From: Platycarya strobilacea | Lineage: Eukaryota > Streptophyta > Magnoliopsida > Fagales > Juglandaceae | DNA length: 64,000 nt | Direction of reading: 5' to 3' | Assembly (NCBI GenBank): GCA_036898215.1 | Contig: CM072548.1 | Coordinates: 16,379,730-16,443,729, forward strand | Shown here: in pieces, positions 53,777 through 64,000 of the stretch | Layout of the letters: each line of letters opens with the position of its first letter | How positions within the stretch are numbered: position 1 is the stretch's first letter | The notes under the pieces: model-generated | What the model was told of the DNA's origin: nothing | Database searches by the model: none | The model's input: only the letters and a program-made list of their open reading frames with translations | Made by a program: the position numbers and the translations under genes

Positions 53777-54056
53777 TGTAATGAATTTAGTGGAGGGACG
53801 GCAGCCGCCCCCTGTCCCACCACTAAATAATGTGAATGACCCCACCACTATTATATTAAATTTGCATAGTAACTTGCATAGTAACTTGCATAGTGACTTG
53901 CATAGTAATTTCAAAGCCTATAAATAGGAGCTTCAGTTGTAATGAAATTCATAAGAAAAAATAGAGAGAGAAAGAAAACTTGAGTTCTTAAGAGTTTCAA
54001 GAGAGTTTCTTATTTCTCTTTTACAATAGTAGTTCCTTTCTTTAAGTTTCATAACA
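53777..54056 (+). repeat. 3' LTR of intact Copia
   Basis: 280 bp, TGTAATGAAT...TTCATAACA, followed by AATAA at 54057-54061. Confidence 0.95.
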
Positions 54057-54061
54057 AATAA

Positions 54062-54288
54062 GCTATATTCGTTTTCCATTTATTTTACTTGTTCTGGAAT
54101 CTTCTACATTTGTATAGATAGTTAGCATATTCCTTTATCCCTTTTATTTACTTTTTCCTGTATAAATGTTAGGGTTTTACTGTTCATTGAGATTAATGAA
54201 AATACACAGATTCTTCTTCTCCGTCAATAACAACTCTCTATTTTTGCCCTGTTTCTGGGCTTCATCTTGCCTATTTCGGTTTCTTACA
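54062..54288 (+). repeat. 3' LTR of decayed Copia, second part
   Basis: Continues the LTR interrupted at 48353, ending TTTCTTACA, then the ATAAT duplication. Confidence 0.92.
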
Positions 54289-54293
54289 ATAAT

Positions 54294-56279
54294 AATATAT
54301 TATTATTATTATAATTAGTGTTATCAATTTCATACTTTTTATTAATATAAAATTTAATATTCAGTGTTTAATATATTAAATTATTACATTAATCAAACTT
54401 ATTTTTCCTTAAAACTTCTAACGATTTAAAACACAGTCAGGCATTTTTCCCCAATTTCATTGCGATCGCTCCGTTTCTCTCCCCTTCTCAAAACCACTTT
54501 GTTCTCGAAACAAATTTCTTCTTGTCGTGGTGGTGCCGCATGGAGGTATGTACTGGCTTAATTGGAATTGGACGGTGGATCCACTACTCTTTCTCTTTGT
54601 GGTTTAAATTGTATATTTGGTTGAGTCGTCTTGCAGATGATATTGGTGAAGATCGAATGCTTGCTCTATGCAAGCGTGCCGAACTGGACTCGAAATACGT
54701 TGTCACCCTTAAGCCGAACGAGCCCTCCCACCCAGTTTCATTTATGGATTTGTTAGTTCAAGTTGCGTGTGGGATGAGTTTAGGGGCAGAAATGAGACAA
54801 AGAAAAAACTGAGGGAAGGGGAAACATCACTGGAGGAGTACAACGCTACATTTTGCAGGTTGGGGATGAAATACTGTAGCTAAAGTCAAAATGGCTCTAT
54901 TGTAATAGAGTGTGTCCATTGGAGCCAAGTTTTGAGGAAAAATCTTCAAATTTTACCTTTACATATAAAATAGCTACTGTGAGTGCTCTAAATTCAAAGT
55001 TTGAATAAGATTGTTTTTGTTTAATTAGACTAGTTGAAGTAAATTTAAATTAGCCAAAGGCCTGTAACCTAATTAGCATAACCTCTCGCCCCCAAAATGG
55101 AAGTCTTGAGTTCAAAACACCCTCTACTATATATATATATAAGTGAATTTAAATTAATTTGTGAATAATAATATTTAATAAATTTTATTAAAATACATTA
55201 GAATGTAAATAAGTTAAGATATGTGCTTGAATATATGAAATGGATAAATTTGAGTTAAACTTTTTATGAAAAAAATGTTTTTTGATCTTGAAGATATCAC
55301 CCGAAGATTTCTCCCGAAATCAGAATAATTTTTAACATTTTTTTTATTTAGTGATTAAGGAAGCATTTTTTAATAATGAAGTAATTTGATTTATTTTTTA
55401 AAAAATATTTAAGAATATAAAAAAAAAAATTTTTAAAAGAAAAAAAATTATAATCTTTTCTAGAGATATCCGGACTACATCCATTAGGGGAAGTAGCACC
55501 GTTGTTTTAAGAAAAGTTGAAAAGTAATGGATTTCATCACTGCTTAGTTTGAAATTAATTAAAATGATTTTGATATTTAACATAATTTTAGAATTAGAAT
55601 AACAAATCAAAGCTTCTATAAAAGTCAACTTTCAAACTAATGTTACCTTACATTCTAAAACTATTTTTATTATTAAGTAAATCTAACGTTAATATTATGT
55701 TAGTTTGTGAATTTATATTTTTTATAAAATATCTTTGTAGTTATAATATTTCTTGTTTACAATAAAAATAATTTAGCGGTAAAAATAACTCCCACCTTTT
55801 TCATCTCTTAGTACATACCCACCCCTGCTCGATTTAGATCTTAGAAGATTGCCCCATCCACATTTAGGGGAGAGGCAACCATCTACCGTTGTTCATTTAT
55901 CCTTGCCCTTGCTGATCTTGTGCTTCCATGTGTGCCTTATAGAGTAACAAAGCATTATTAGCTACCTAACAAAGGGTTTGGTATATTGTCTTCATATACC
56001 TTCTAATTTCGTCTATACTATATACCCCATGCTATCAAGAACAACTTTTCTAAATTACCATTATTTCCTCTGGATTGTACCAGCTTCTGTGCAAGTTGTA
56101 TTAAGTCAGTTTTTTCATCTAGCTGTATGAAATCTTTGAATTGATCAAAACATCATTCCATTATGGTAGGGCAGTTAAGTAGATCATAACTTACATCTTC
56201 ATCTTCTAAATTGCACCATCTATATGATCTCTCTTCGATAGTCACTTTTAACACTATAAACTCCATTATTTTTATACTC
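54294..56279. other. Intergenic region, one weak gene-like fragment
   Basis: 54430-54812 looks like a gene start: CT-rich leader, ATGGAG|GTATGT donor at 54541-54546 and a TCTTGCAG acceptor about 54630. The more protein-like frame after it (DIGEDRMLALCKRAELDSKY, TLKPNEPSHPVSFMDLL) does not join in phase with that ATG. It is therefore a relic or a misread exon. The rest is AT-rich without support for genes. Confidence 0.35.
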
Positions 56280-57407
56280 TCAAATAAGATAGTCATGTCT
56301 GGTATCTGAGCTAATCATGATCTTGAACACCTCTGCTGCTTCTCGAGGAGGCATTACACTTATGATTTTTTCCACATTCCACCACTTTGTTTCACTATCA
56401 ATGAGGCTCTCCACAATAGCATTGTATTGATCAATTGTAACATTTGCTGGAGTTGGAATAAGTTTATGTTGTGGAAAGCAGTACTCAATCCACATATTGA
56501 CAGATTTTCTATCACCCATTCTCCACATACACTCTTACATTAAACCAACTTTTGCCTCCCATATACCTCAGCTGACAAGGGATGGAACTGCACCTAATCT
56601 GAAGTTCTTGAAGCTAGTATTTGCGAAGTACCTTGCTTTAAAAACTTTATGTAACAAAGTAGCATCTTCCATCATGATCCTCCAACTTTGTTTAGCAAAT
56701 AAGTGCATGCCTCCATTTCTTTTAAACTTACACATCTTCTTCTAACTTAGCTATATGATTTTATTCTCTTCTTTCCTTGGGCCCCACTAGAACACCATTA
56801 TATTCTTTAATTTAATACATAAGAATAGTGGGGAGTTTGAAACAACTCATTATGTCATGGGAATAGAAAGAGCTACTGTTTTGATGAGTTCTTTCTTGCC
56901 CCTTGAGACAAAAACTTCTCCTTTTATCCCTAGAGTTTAGTCCTGTTGTTCAGATAACAAAATATAAAGAGTAAGAGTAAAAGAGAAATAAACTTAACAT
57001 TTTAATGAGATTTAATTTCACTGTCTGCGTTCTCGCCTTAAGTTACTCCTTGAGAATTCTCAAATTCACTATTTAATTTTATTAAGGTAGAGATAGAAAC
57101 CTATTACACTTTTGAGCAATAACGTTACAAAGAATCAGTGTGAAATATTTTCTACACTTATAATCATCTCACATGTGGTGATTCAATTTTTCCTTGTATA
57201 GAATACTTTCTACACGTATAAGGGTTATACATATTCTTTTATTGATACAAGAGCTGATGGTGAGTAAGTTATTAAAAAATATTTTTTAATGAGTGAAATA
57301 AAAATAATACAGCATTAGTTATATCTCTCTGATTAAATAAGAGTTAAAACTCAATACTTAGAGAAGAGAGATTGAGTGCTTTAAATGAATATTGCAAAAC
57401 TAGCAAT

Positions 57408-57442
<35 letters not shown>

Positions 57443-59100
57443 CTCTTGTTATGATTTTGAAGATCTCAATTGAGCTATTTATAGGCATATGAAACTTCAT
57501 TTTCAAATTTAAGATGATTTACATATCAAAAAGAGAGTACTACTCACTTTTCAAAGTTTTCAAATAAAAATTTCTCTATTTTGCAATTGTGAAAAAGACC
57601 TTGATTCATTTTTCAAAAATATTAAAACCCTATTTTTACTTTTCGCATAAGAAAAAATGAGCATGATTTATTTTTCAAATTTCTTAAATCAAGTCATATT
57701 CCTTTTGCATATGCCAAAAAAAATATCAATTATTTTTTAAAATTTTCAAATAAAATTATTTACCTTTTGCATATGTTAAAAGTGCATTAATTACTCTTTA
57801 AAATTTGTAAACAAAATTATTTACTTTTTGCAAATATCAAAAATTGTATCAATTACTTTTTCAAAATTTCATACAAAATATGTACATGTGAAAAATGACA
57901 ATCAATTATCATCTTCCAAATTTTCAAAAGTTCAAATTTTTAATGATGTCATACATATGTGAAAAATATAATTTAATGCTTTAGGAAAATAGATTAATTT
58001 GGAGCTTTACTTCAATTTTAAATTTGATTAAGAGATGTACAAAATTGTTCTAAGAGCTTTATTTGTAAGCTTATTTCCTATATTACCCATATTTGATTCA
58101 TTTATGTGCTTAGCTCTATTGTGTAAACAACTTAATTTTGAAACTCCTTTATGCTTGAATTAATTTGTTATCATATGTAGATATATAATTATATAAAGCT
58201 GAAAGATTGGGTTCAACAAGTCCAAACCCTACGCTTCAAATTTGAGAAAGCCTACTTTTTTCCTCTACCAAACTATAAGAAGGAGTCTAAAATATTTATT
58301 ATATTGCTAATAGCTTTGTACACCACAAAAATTCAGTATCTCTTCTTGTTTGTTGTGAGGAACATTTTTACTAAAAATCATCGAGGTTTTTTCTCCATTC
58401 AACTAATGTTCTGAGTCATGTTCATAGATCTACAAAAATGTTTTATCATCTACTCATAAATCTGAGTAGGACTCAAAACAGTAGTCTTGCAAATGATAAC
58501 ATTATCATTTACAAATAAAAAATGGTTTATCGTTGGTGCCCTTTTGCATATTCTTATTCCTTTAATGAGTTTATTCCCCTCAGCTTAATGTAGTGATGAT
58601 ATCAGTCCTTCTATAAACAACAAGAAGATGTAAGGGAATATGGAGCCACCTCGTTTCAATCCTTGAGTAGGATAGAGTGAACCTTTTGGTTCTCCATTTA
58701 CTAAAATGGAGAAAGACACTGAGTTTACACACATCATTACCAATTTCACTTATGTTTCATCAAAGCCCATCTTCTTTATCACATTTTCTAAAACACCCTA
58801 CTCAACTCTATTTTAGACCTTACTCATATCAACTTTCAATGATAAAACCTGATTTACCATTTCTCTTATATCTCAAATAATGGATCATTTCACAGACAAC
58901 AAAAACATTATCTATGATGAGTCTCTCGAATACAAATGCACTTTGTGAATGTGATATCATGCTAGGTAAGATGCCTTTTAGTTTGTTAGCAATGACTTTG
59001 GAAATTAACTTATAGATAACATTACATAAGTTTATAGGTCCAAAATCAAATACTACTTCGGGCCTCTTCTTTTTTGGTATCAAAGTGATGGATGTGTGTT
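56280..59100 (-). mobile_element. Heavily decayed LINE of a different family
   Basis: Minus-strand fragments: RT at 59083-58829 (MIPKKKRPEVVFDFGPINLC, NVIYKLISKVIANKLKGILP, SQSAFVFERLIIDNV), more RT text at 58850-58570 (ILVNGEPKGSLYPTQGLKRG) with stops, and the connection region at 56528-56280 (WRMGDRKSVNMWIEYCFP, ESLIDSETKWWNVEKI). These match another plant LINE type (SLCNVIYK, W-R-GDG-KVNIW), not the family found at 1-35.8 kb. The 56750-58200 stretch between them has no LINE homology I can see and may be a later insertion. End points are approximate. Confidence 0.75.
57409..57440 (+). repeat. (TA)n microsatellite
   Basis: About 16 TA units. Confidence 0.9.
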
Positions 59101-59172
59101 AGGAAGAAGCAAATAAAATACACTCGGTCACTTTAATAGATCAAGATTATAGATCCAAATAATATTTCCTGA

Positions 59173-59178
<6 letters not shown>

Positions 59179-59214
<36 letters not shown>
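59179..59214 (+). repeat. (TA)n microsatellite
   Basis: About 18 TA units. Confidence 0.9.
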
Positions 59215-59215
<1 letters not shown>

Positions 59216-60029
59216 TAGGGAGAAGGAACATGCAAAACATGTTTGGCTAATTTAGTTATGTAATTATTTTTAAAAAATGCTATAGTTTTTATGGTTTTTA
59301 TGATTTTACGATTATTTTTTGTGTGATTGCTTGGGTTTAAATTAGTTTTTAAAATTTCAATTTCTTAGATTATTTTGAGAAGCCTGTTAAAAATAATATA
59401 CTTTCCTAATTTAGTGAAATGATTATTTTCAAGAAGTAACATGTTTTTTATATATTGAAAGTTGATTTCAATCAATAATATAATGAACATAGAAAAGAAT
59501 TTAAGTCTGAACATAATTAACTTAAAATTTTTAACTTTTCTTTAATAAATTAAGCAATGGGAAAAAAAACTAAAACCTTTCTAGAATACTTAGGAAAGAA
59601 AAAGAGAAAAAAATTGAATTGTGTTCATAAAAACTTAGTATAAATCTAAGTTTTTATAATAAGCACAAATAATTTTTCAAAAACAGATGTTCAATTATCT
59701 AATAACTCCAACATTTTTTAGTTTAATTATAAACAGGCAGAGTTTTTTTACATTTGAATACTTTCTTCCTATTCACAAGAAATATTACACACATTATTTA
59801 GAAGATATCCATAAATATAGTATAAAACTTTCACAAGCATATTTATAATTACAAATAAAATCTTTGTACTGATACAAATCAAGAGGGTCGATCATTAAGC
59901 CATGTCTTTTTAAATAGCTGAGTACGAACCAATTAGCTATCTCATCAATTTGTAGTTGTAGCTGTTCGAGCTTGTATTATCTCTCAGAAATGTTTTTGAC
60001 GTTCTGACTCAAATTTTTTTGTCTCCCCA
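59215..60029. other. AT-rich intergenic sequence
   Basis: I see no gene, RNA or transposon end here. Confidence 0.5.
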
Positions 60030-60039
60030 ATTCACACAT

Positions 60040-60747
60040 GGAAAATGATATACTCACCACAAATTCTACAAAAATTTCACAACAATATATACAAATCACT
60101 TTTTCCTTTCTTTATTAGTCTAACTTTGACAATCACGTCAGCTCCACAAACGGTCGGCTGCACAAAACCACTTGTATTTGAGTTTTTTTTTTATTGTTTT
60201 ATTAATTTTTTAAATATTTTTTAAATATTTCTAATCATTAAAAAAATTAAAAAAATTTACAACTTTACTTATATTTACATTCTTAATCATTAAATAAAAC
60301 TAAAATTTACAAAAAAAAATTAGATAAAAAAATTATAAAATAATAATAATTCTATCATTTCTATTTTAAAAAATACAAAAAATATTTTTATTTATTTATT
60401 TTTTATTAAAAATATTTTATTCAAATGTATTTTTTAAAATAGAAATGATAGAATTATTATTATTTTATAACTTATTTATTATTATTATTTAATTTTTTTT
60501 GTTAATTTATAATTTTATTTAATGATTAAGAATGTGAATATAAGTAAAGTTGTATATATATATATATATATTTTTTAATGATTAAAAATATTAAAAAAAT
60601 ACTTTAAAAAAAAACTAAAATACACTTGATTTTCTGCTGACGACCGTTTGTGCAGGTGGACATAATTTTTAAAGTTTGACTAATAAAGAAAGGAAAAGGT
60701 GACATGTGTATATTATTGTAAAATTTGTAGTGGGGGTATCATTTCCC
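60040..60747. mobile_element. Large foldback DNA transposon (MULE-like MITE)
   Basis: 708 bp, almost entirely two inverted arms that meet near 60395-60420. Ends GGAAAATGATA / TATCATTTCCC; ATTCACACAT is duplicated at 60030-60039 and 60748-60757. Inner landmarks also mirror: CTTTCTTTATTAGTC (60108) against GACTAATAAAGAAAG (60678), and CACAAACGGTCG against CGACCGTTTGTG. No ORF. A 9-10 bp duplication with long arms suits Mutator-like elements. Confidence 0.85.
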
Positions 60748-60757
60748 ATTCACACAT

Positions 60758-61588
60758 TCTCTTCTATTTTCTAATAAAGAATTCATTCACAAATAGTTAT
60801 ATTTTACTTGAAACTTGATTTTAACAAATTTCAAGAGGTTTGTTATTATTATTCAGATAAATACATTTATTTTTATTTTTTAAAATTTTGTATCTTTTGA
60901 TTTATATGGATTGAATGTTTGGATTTATGTGTCAGCATGTCAGATTGTGTGCTAGGATAAGGGATGGATTGAGTGCCAATGTGTCAGACATGAGACAAGA
61001 AGTACCTCAAAATCTAATTTTTATACAAGGGGTAATTGGCAGCAGTTATTATGCTACAGAATACCTGCGCACTTCCCTCATATCATTTTATTATTATTTT
61101 TTTTAATTTTAAACAGCCGGTGCGCAGCTGCACACCAGCTACTGCTTTTCATTTTCCTTTTATATATGTTAATCCAAAGGACAACTCCCCTTTTTTAGCC
61201 AAAGGATGACTCCCTTGTAACAACACACATGATATAATTAAAAGAAGAATGATAATCTTATTATTTTTCTATAATTTTTTTATTACTTATTTTATTTGTT
61301 TAATCAACGGGCATTATTTCTTGGGGACTCTGAGTTTGATGAGCTGTTCAAGATTTTCAAGTAAATAACTTCAAACATAATTTTTAACTATTAATTTCCT
61401 AGAGAATTTAGTAGCAGCCATATCTTTGACAGAAGATTTAAAATGTGCCATGAGTGAATACCTATAAAACAATGTGCTAGAAGTGAATAATTTGGTATGC
61501 AACTAAGAGAAAGAATATAGAAATGTAGGCCATGCATAAATAATATATTAGATTCGTGAAGGAAAACTAATCGGAAAACCAACTTGAC
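60758..61588. other. Intergenic sequence
   Basis: No gene supported. A short GCGCAGCTGC-containing hairpin-like stretch lies at 61110-61140. Confidence 0.4.
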
Positions 61589-62232
61589 TAGGGGCGGAAC
61601 CAGAATTTTATGTTTGGGGGGCATTCGATAAAATGTACGGTGCATGTAAATTTTAGAAGGATGGTCATCAGTGATAGAAGTATTATGCTTTGTTGTTATC
61701 GAGCTCTCTAAACATATATTAGTCTTCGAATTGTCTACGTCTTTAAAAAAAAAACCAATTGTACTTAAGTACTTGTTTATATTTTTCTATGATTTAAAAA
61801 AATTTATAGATCAAGAATAAATTTGAAAACTTTCTAATAAATAATAATATAACGTTATTAAATTTTTAACAAACTATATCTCACAATCTTACAAGTTAGA
61901 GTAAAATTAAATAAATCAGTATAATCAATTAATTTTATAATTATATAAATTTATAATCATTTTTTTTGCTAAAATTAGACTATTAGAATAATTACGAGAT
62001 TAAATGAGTTAAAATTTAAATTTAAATGAAAATAAAAGTTAAAATATAAATAGATGTACGAAGATTTAGAGAAATAATTTTAGTAAAAAATTGAGGGGGG
62101 TAATTTTTTTTTTTAAAAAAATTAAAGAGAATTTTAATTATATTTATATAAATTATATATATTTATATTAAAATTACTGTTTTTGAAAAAGTTTGGGGTA
62201 GCCCCCCAAGAATGAACATGGGTCCGCCCCTG
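61589..62232. mobile_element. Non-autonomous hAT-type DNA transposon, copy 2
   Basis: 644 bp, ends TAGGGGCGGAACC / GGTCCGCCCCTG (first base mutated from C), exact 8-bp duplication AACTTGAC (61581-61588, 62233-62240). G-runs near both ends as in copy 1 (22938-23605). It lies just downstream of the myosin pseudogene, where the next exon would be expected. Confidence 0.92.
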
Positions 62233-62578
62233 AACTTGACATATAAAATTAAAGTCAGTTATCATAGTCCCTTATAAAACTATGTTGTAAATGCCGCTAC
62301 AGTGTCCCTTTGACTATTCTGGATTCTGGAAATGGAGTCCTTTGGTTCTAACACCAACCCAACATATATATAAATCTTAACATGAACATCATGCTGTAAA
62401 ATTCCAAAAGCTAAGCCAAGACTTTTCTCTCTTTCTACTTTTATTTATAAGTCTTTTCCTGACTTGTAATTCCATTTGATGATTTCCATTATGCAAAGTA
62501 AAAAAATTTATGCATATTACTATTGTGCTTGATTAATGATCAATCAAGGCATCATTCACAGGGAGGAGACCAATTTAC

Positions 62579-63297
62579 CTCTGGTGGTGCAGCACAAAAC
62601 ATATAAAAAGCAATGATAATTTTGATCAGGATCAGATACTTGACAAACTCGGGATCGTTCTAATAAATAAGTTCTGATATCAGTACTTGATATTTTCTCC
62701 CATTGATTGAATTGAATCACCACGAACTTACCAAAGCGACTGCAATTGTGTTATATACAATTCATAAAAAATTTCACCTAACCAAATAGAACATAAATAT
62801 AAAATTAGGAGAAAAAAATTGATATGAGAAATAGGTTTCCACCTTGAATTATTATTTCTGACCGTCTTTGCATTACCAAATGCTTCTAGCACAGGGTTGG
62901 ATTGCCAAACAAATAAAGACAAAACTGTGAATTGACTGGCATTTAGCATTCATGCAAAATCCTTTCCAAGAAAAAGCCATAACATATAATAAATCAACAT
63001 TAGAATCATCGCTTTAACACTATCCATTTGAATAAGTATCAATTAAATTGTTACCTCTTGGACTTGCTGCTCTATAGACCGTCTTCCCTCATCGCTTTAA
63101 CACTATCCATTTGAATAAGTATCAAATAAATTGTCATCTCTAAGACTTACTGCTCTGCAGACTGTCTTCCCTCAGCTGCAGCTTTCCCTCCCATATAGGC
63201 AAGATACTGCATGAGCATTTTTGTACTTTTTGTTTTACCAGCTCCACTTTCCCCACTAACCAAAATTGACTTGCTTATTCCCTCGTCAATCATCAAT
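62579..63297 (-). pseudogene. Class XI myosin motor-domain pseudogene (three exons)
   Basis: Minus-strand exons: 63297 to about 63055, 62901-62843 and 62739-62579. The first has the ATP-binding P-loop GESGAGKT in LMIDEGISKSILVSGESGAG, then MLMQYLAYMGGKAAAEG. The second reads SNPVLEAFGNAKTVRNNNS. The third reads RFGKFVVIQFNQWEKISS, IRTYLLERSRVCQVSDP and NYHCF. Order and exon phases match plant myosin XI, which moves organelles on actin. Lesions: Glu after GESGAGKT is Lys; an 83-bp tandem duplication (63008-63173) puts a TAA in frame; the second exon's acceptor AG is AA; a one-base insertion near 62610 shifts the third exon. Exons before the P-loop and after 62579 were not found. Not functional. 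Confidence 0.88.
63008..63173. repeat. 83-bp tandem duplication across a myosin exon/intron border
   Basis: 63008-63090 and 63091-63173 are two diverged copies, each with the end of the P-loop exon. The copy at 63008-63090 keeps the donor GAG|GTAAC; the other has GAG|ATGAC and an in-frame TAA. Confidence 0.88.
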
Positions 63298-63594
63298 CTA
63301 CATGAGCAAATTTTATGCATTTTTTAGTCATGTCAAATAACATCGAGTACTCCTATAAGTTTTGAACCAACTATAATAATTAGTGCTTTGAAATCCTCGT
63401 CCAATCCTAATCCTTTTTGACTAAGCCCGCCCAGACCCACGATAATTATCTTAAACAAAAATTCTATGAAGTGGAATTTTGAATAAGATCTTTTCCCTTT
63501 CCGTAAAACTGACACAAACTTTACCTTTCCTTTAGCAAACTAATACCATAAAAAGAATTTTATGAAACGACTAAACCATTTTCCAGGAAAAAAA

Positions 63595-63713
63595 TTGCCG
63601 AAAGGAAAGATTGGGGAATGACCTGGATCATGGCTTTCACATTGTCGATGCCTTGTGTCACTGCTCTCGAGAGTGATTGTCTTCCTAGTAAGCGTTTTTG
63701 CAAAAATCTGCAT
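63595..63713 (-). pseudogene. Ubiquitin relic
   Basis: From an ATG at 63713: MQIFAKTLTRKTITLE, then SSD and, after a small deletion and a frameshift, IDNVKAMIQ. This is the start of ubiquitin with the Val-Glu pair after TITLE missing and the frame broken, and no homology continues to the C-terminal Gly-Gly. Probably a fragment of a polyubiquitin coding sequence. Confidence 0.8.
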
Positions 63714-63884
63714 CCTATTTTCTTTCATTTCGTTGTTGATTAAACGAACACCGATGTTGATGTAGGAAAAATTGGTCAACAGGTTAGGACAAGATAAAAA
63801 GATATTCTCAGCTCACTGGTACGATTTGAAATTCGCTCGGAATCGATTAGGTCCCCCAGCGAGATTTCGGTACGGCTAATATGT

Positions 63885-64000
63885 ACATTAATAACAGATA
63901 AAATAAATATAGACACCTAATTTACATGGTTCGGTGTAAGGCTTACGTTTATGGGTATAGGGGAGAGGAATTCACTACTATCAATATTTTACAGTCTCTC
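63885..64000. other. Possible LTR fragment at window edge
   Basis: ATGGTTCGG...GGCTTACGTTTATGGG echoes the GTGGTTCGGCC...GCCTACGTCC layout of the LTR at 40175-40591. The element would continue beyond the window, so this is unproven. Confidence 0.35.

Larger units (their letters stand above)
48354..54056 (+). mobile_element. Intact, probably autonomous Copia LTR retrotransposon (nested)
   Basis: 5703 bp. LTRs 48354-48645 and 53777-54056, target duplication AATAA at 48349-48353 and 54057-54061, primer site at 48646, polypurine tract at 53768-53776. It has uninterrupted gag (352 aa) and pol (1213 aa) with all catalytic residues. By eye the LTRs differ at about four substitutions and one 12-bp unit, so insertion is recent. 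It sits in the 3' LTR of an older Copia element and is related to the degenerate element at 17253-22140. Confidence 0.96.
43534..54288 (+). mobile_element. Decayed Copia LTR retrotransposon, host of a nested element
   Basis: Left LTR 43534-43824; right LTR in two pieces, 48301-48353 and 54062-54288, split by the Copia element 48354-54056. A 5-bp duplication ATAAT at 43529-43533 and 54289-54293 confirms the outer boundaries. Primer site TGGTATCGAGCC follows the left LTR. Gag, protease, integrase, RT and RNase H occur in Copia order with several stops and frameshifts. Excluding the nested element and its duplication it is about 5.05 kb. Confidence 0.93.

Noticed and set aside
54522..54812. Possible new gene start after the nested Copia
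   Set aside because: The ATG exon and the protein-like exon do not join in phase; no family recognised. Kept only as a note in the intergenic entry.

Overview
The window is nuclear DNA of a dicot plant: AT-rich, with GT-AG introns, plant Copia and LINE retrotransposons, class XI myosin exons and a SAC51-type bHLH gene. The repeat style (a LINE family with a distinctive ORF1, TTA-flanked MITEs, CAGGGGCGGA hAT derivatives) reminds me of Fagales trees such as walnut, hickory or oak. That placement is an impression, not a proof. No bacterial or organellar genes, CRISPR arrays, rRNA or tRNA genes were seen.

Layout. 1-1.9 kb: 3' part of a LINE (minus). 2.0-13.9 kb: last eight coding exons of a TOM1-like (THH1/TOM1/TOM3) membrane protein gene (plus). 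Its 7.3 kb intron holds a nearly full-length antisense LINE bounded by a perfect 13-bp target-site duplication. 14-17 kb: intergenic repeats and a foldback. 17.25-22.14 kb: a Copia element with near-identical LTRs, ruined gag-pol, and a foreign 1.5 kb block carrying two open antisense coiled-coil ORFs. 22.3-23.6 kb: a Harbinger-type MITE and a hAT-type element. 25.5-28.5 kb (minus): a SAC51-like bHLH gene whose leader contains the family's conserved upstream ORF, here split by an intron. 30.6-35.8 kb: a full-length but broken LINE (plus). 35.8-40 kb: MITE, gene relics, foldback. 40.2-42.4 kb: internally deleted Copia (minus) with an array of GAATATTC palindromes. 43.5-54.3 kb: a decayed Copia element whose 3' LTR is split by a young Copia element (48.35-54.06 kb) with intact gag and pol. 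54.3-60 kb: LINE relics and AT-rich DNA. 60.0-60.75 kb: a large foldback element with a 10-bp duplication. 61.6-62.2 kb: a second hAT-type element. 62.6-63.3 kb (minus): a myosin XI pseudogene with four visible lesions, next to a ubiquitin relic. The last 100 bases resemble the start of another LTR.

How it fits together. Only two host genes look functional: the TOM1-like gene (5' part outside the window) and the bHLH gene. The two related Copia elements form a plausible autonomous/non-autonomous pair: the element at 48.35 kb encodes what the element at 17.25 kb has lost, and they share LTR blocks, primer-binding site and polypurine tract. Exact duplications of 5 bp (Copia), 3 bp (Harbinger type), 8 bp (hAT), 10 bp (foldback) and 13 bp (LINE) make the transposon boundaries unusually secure.
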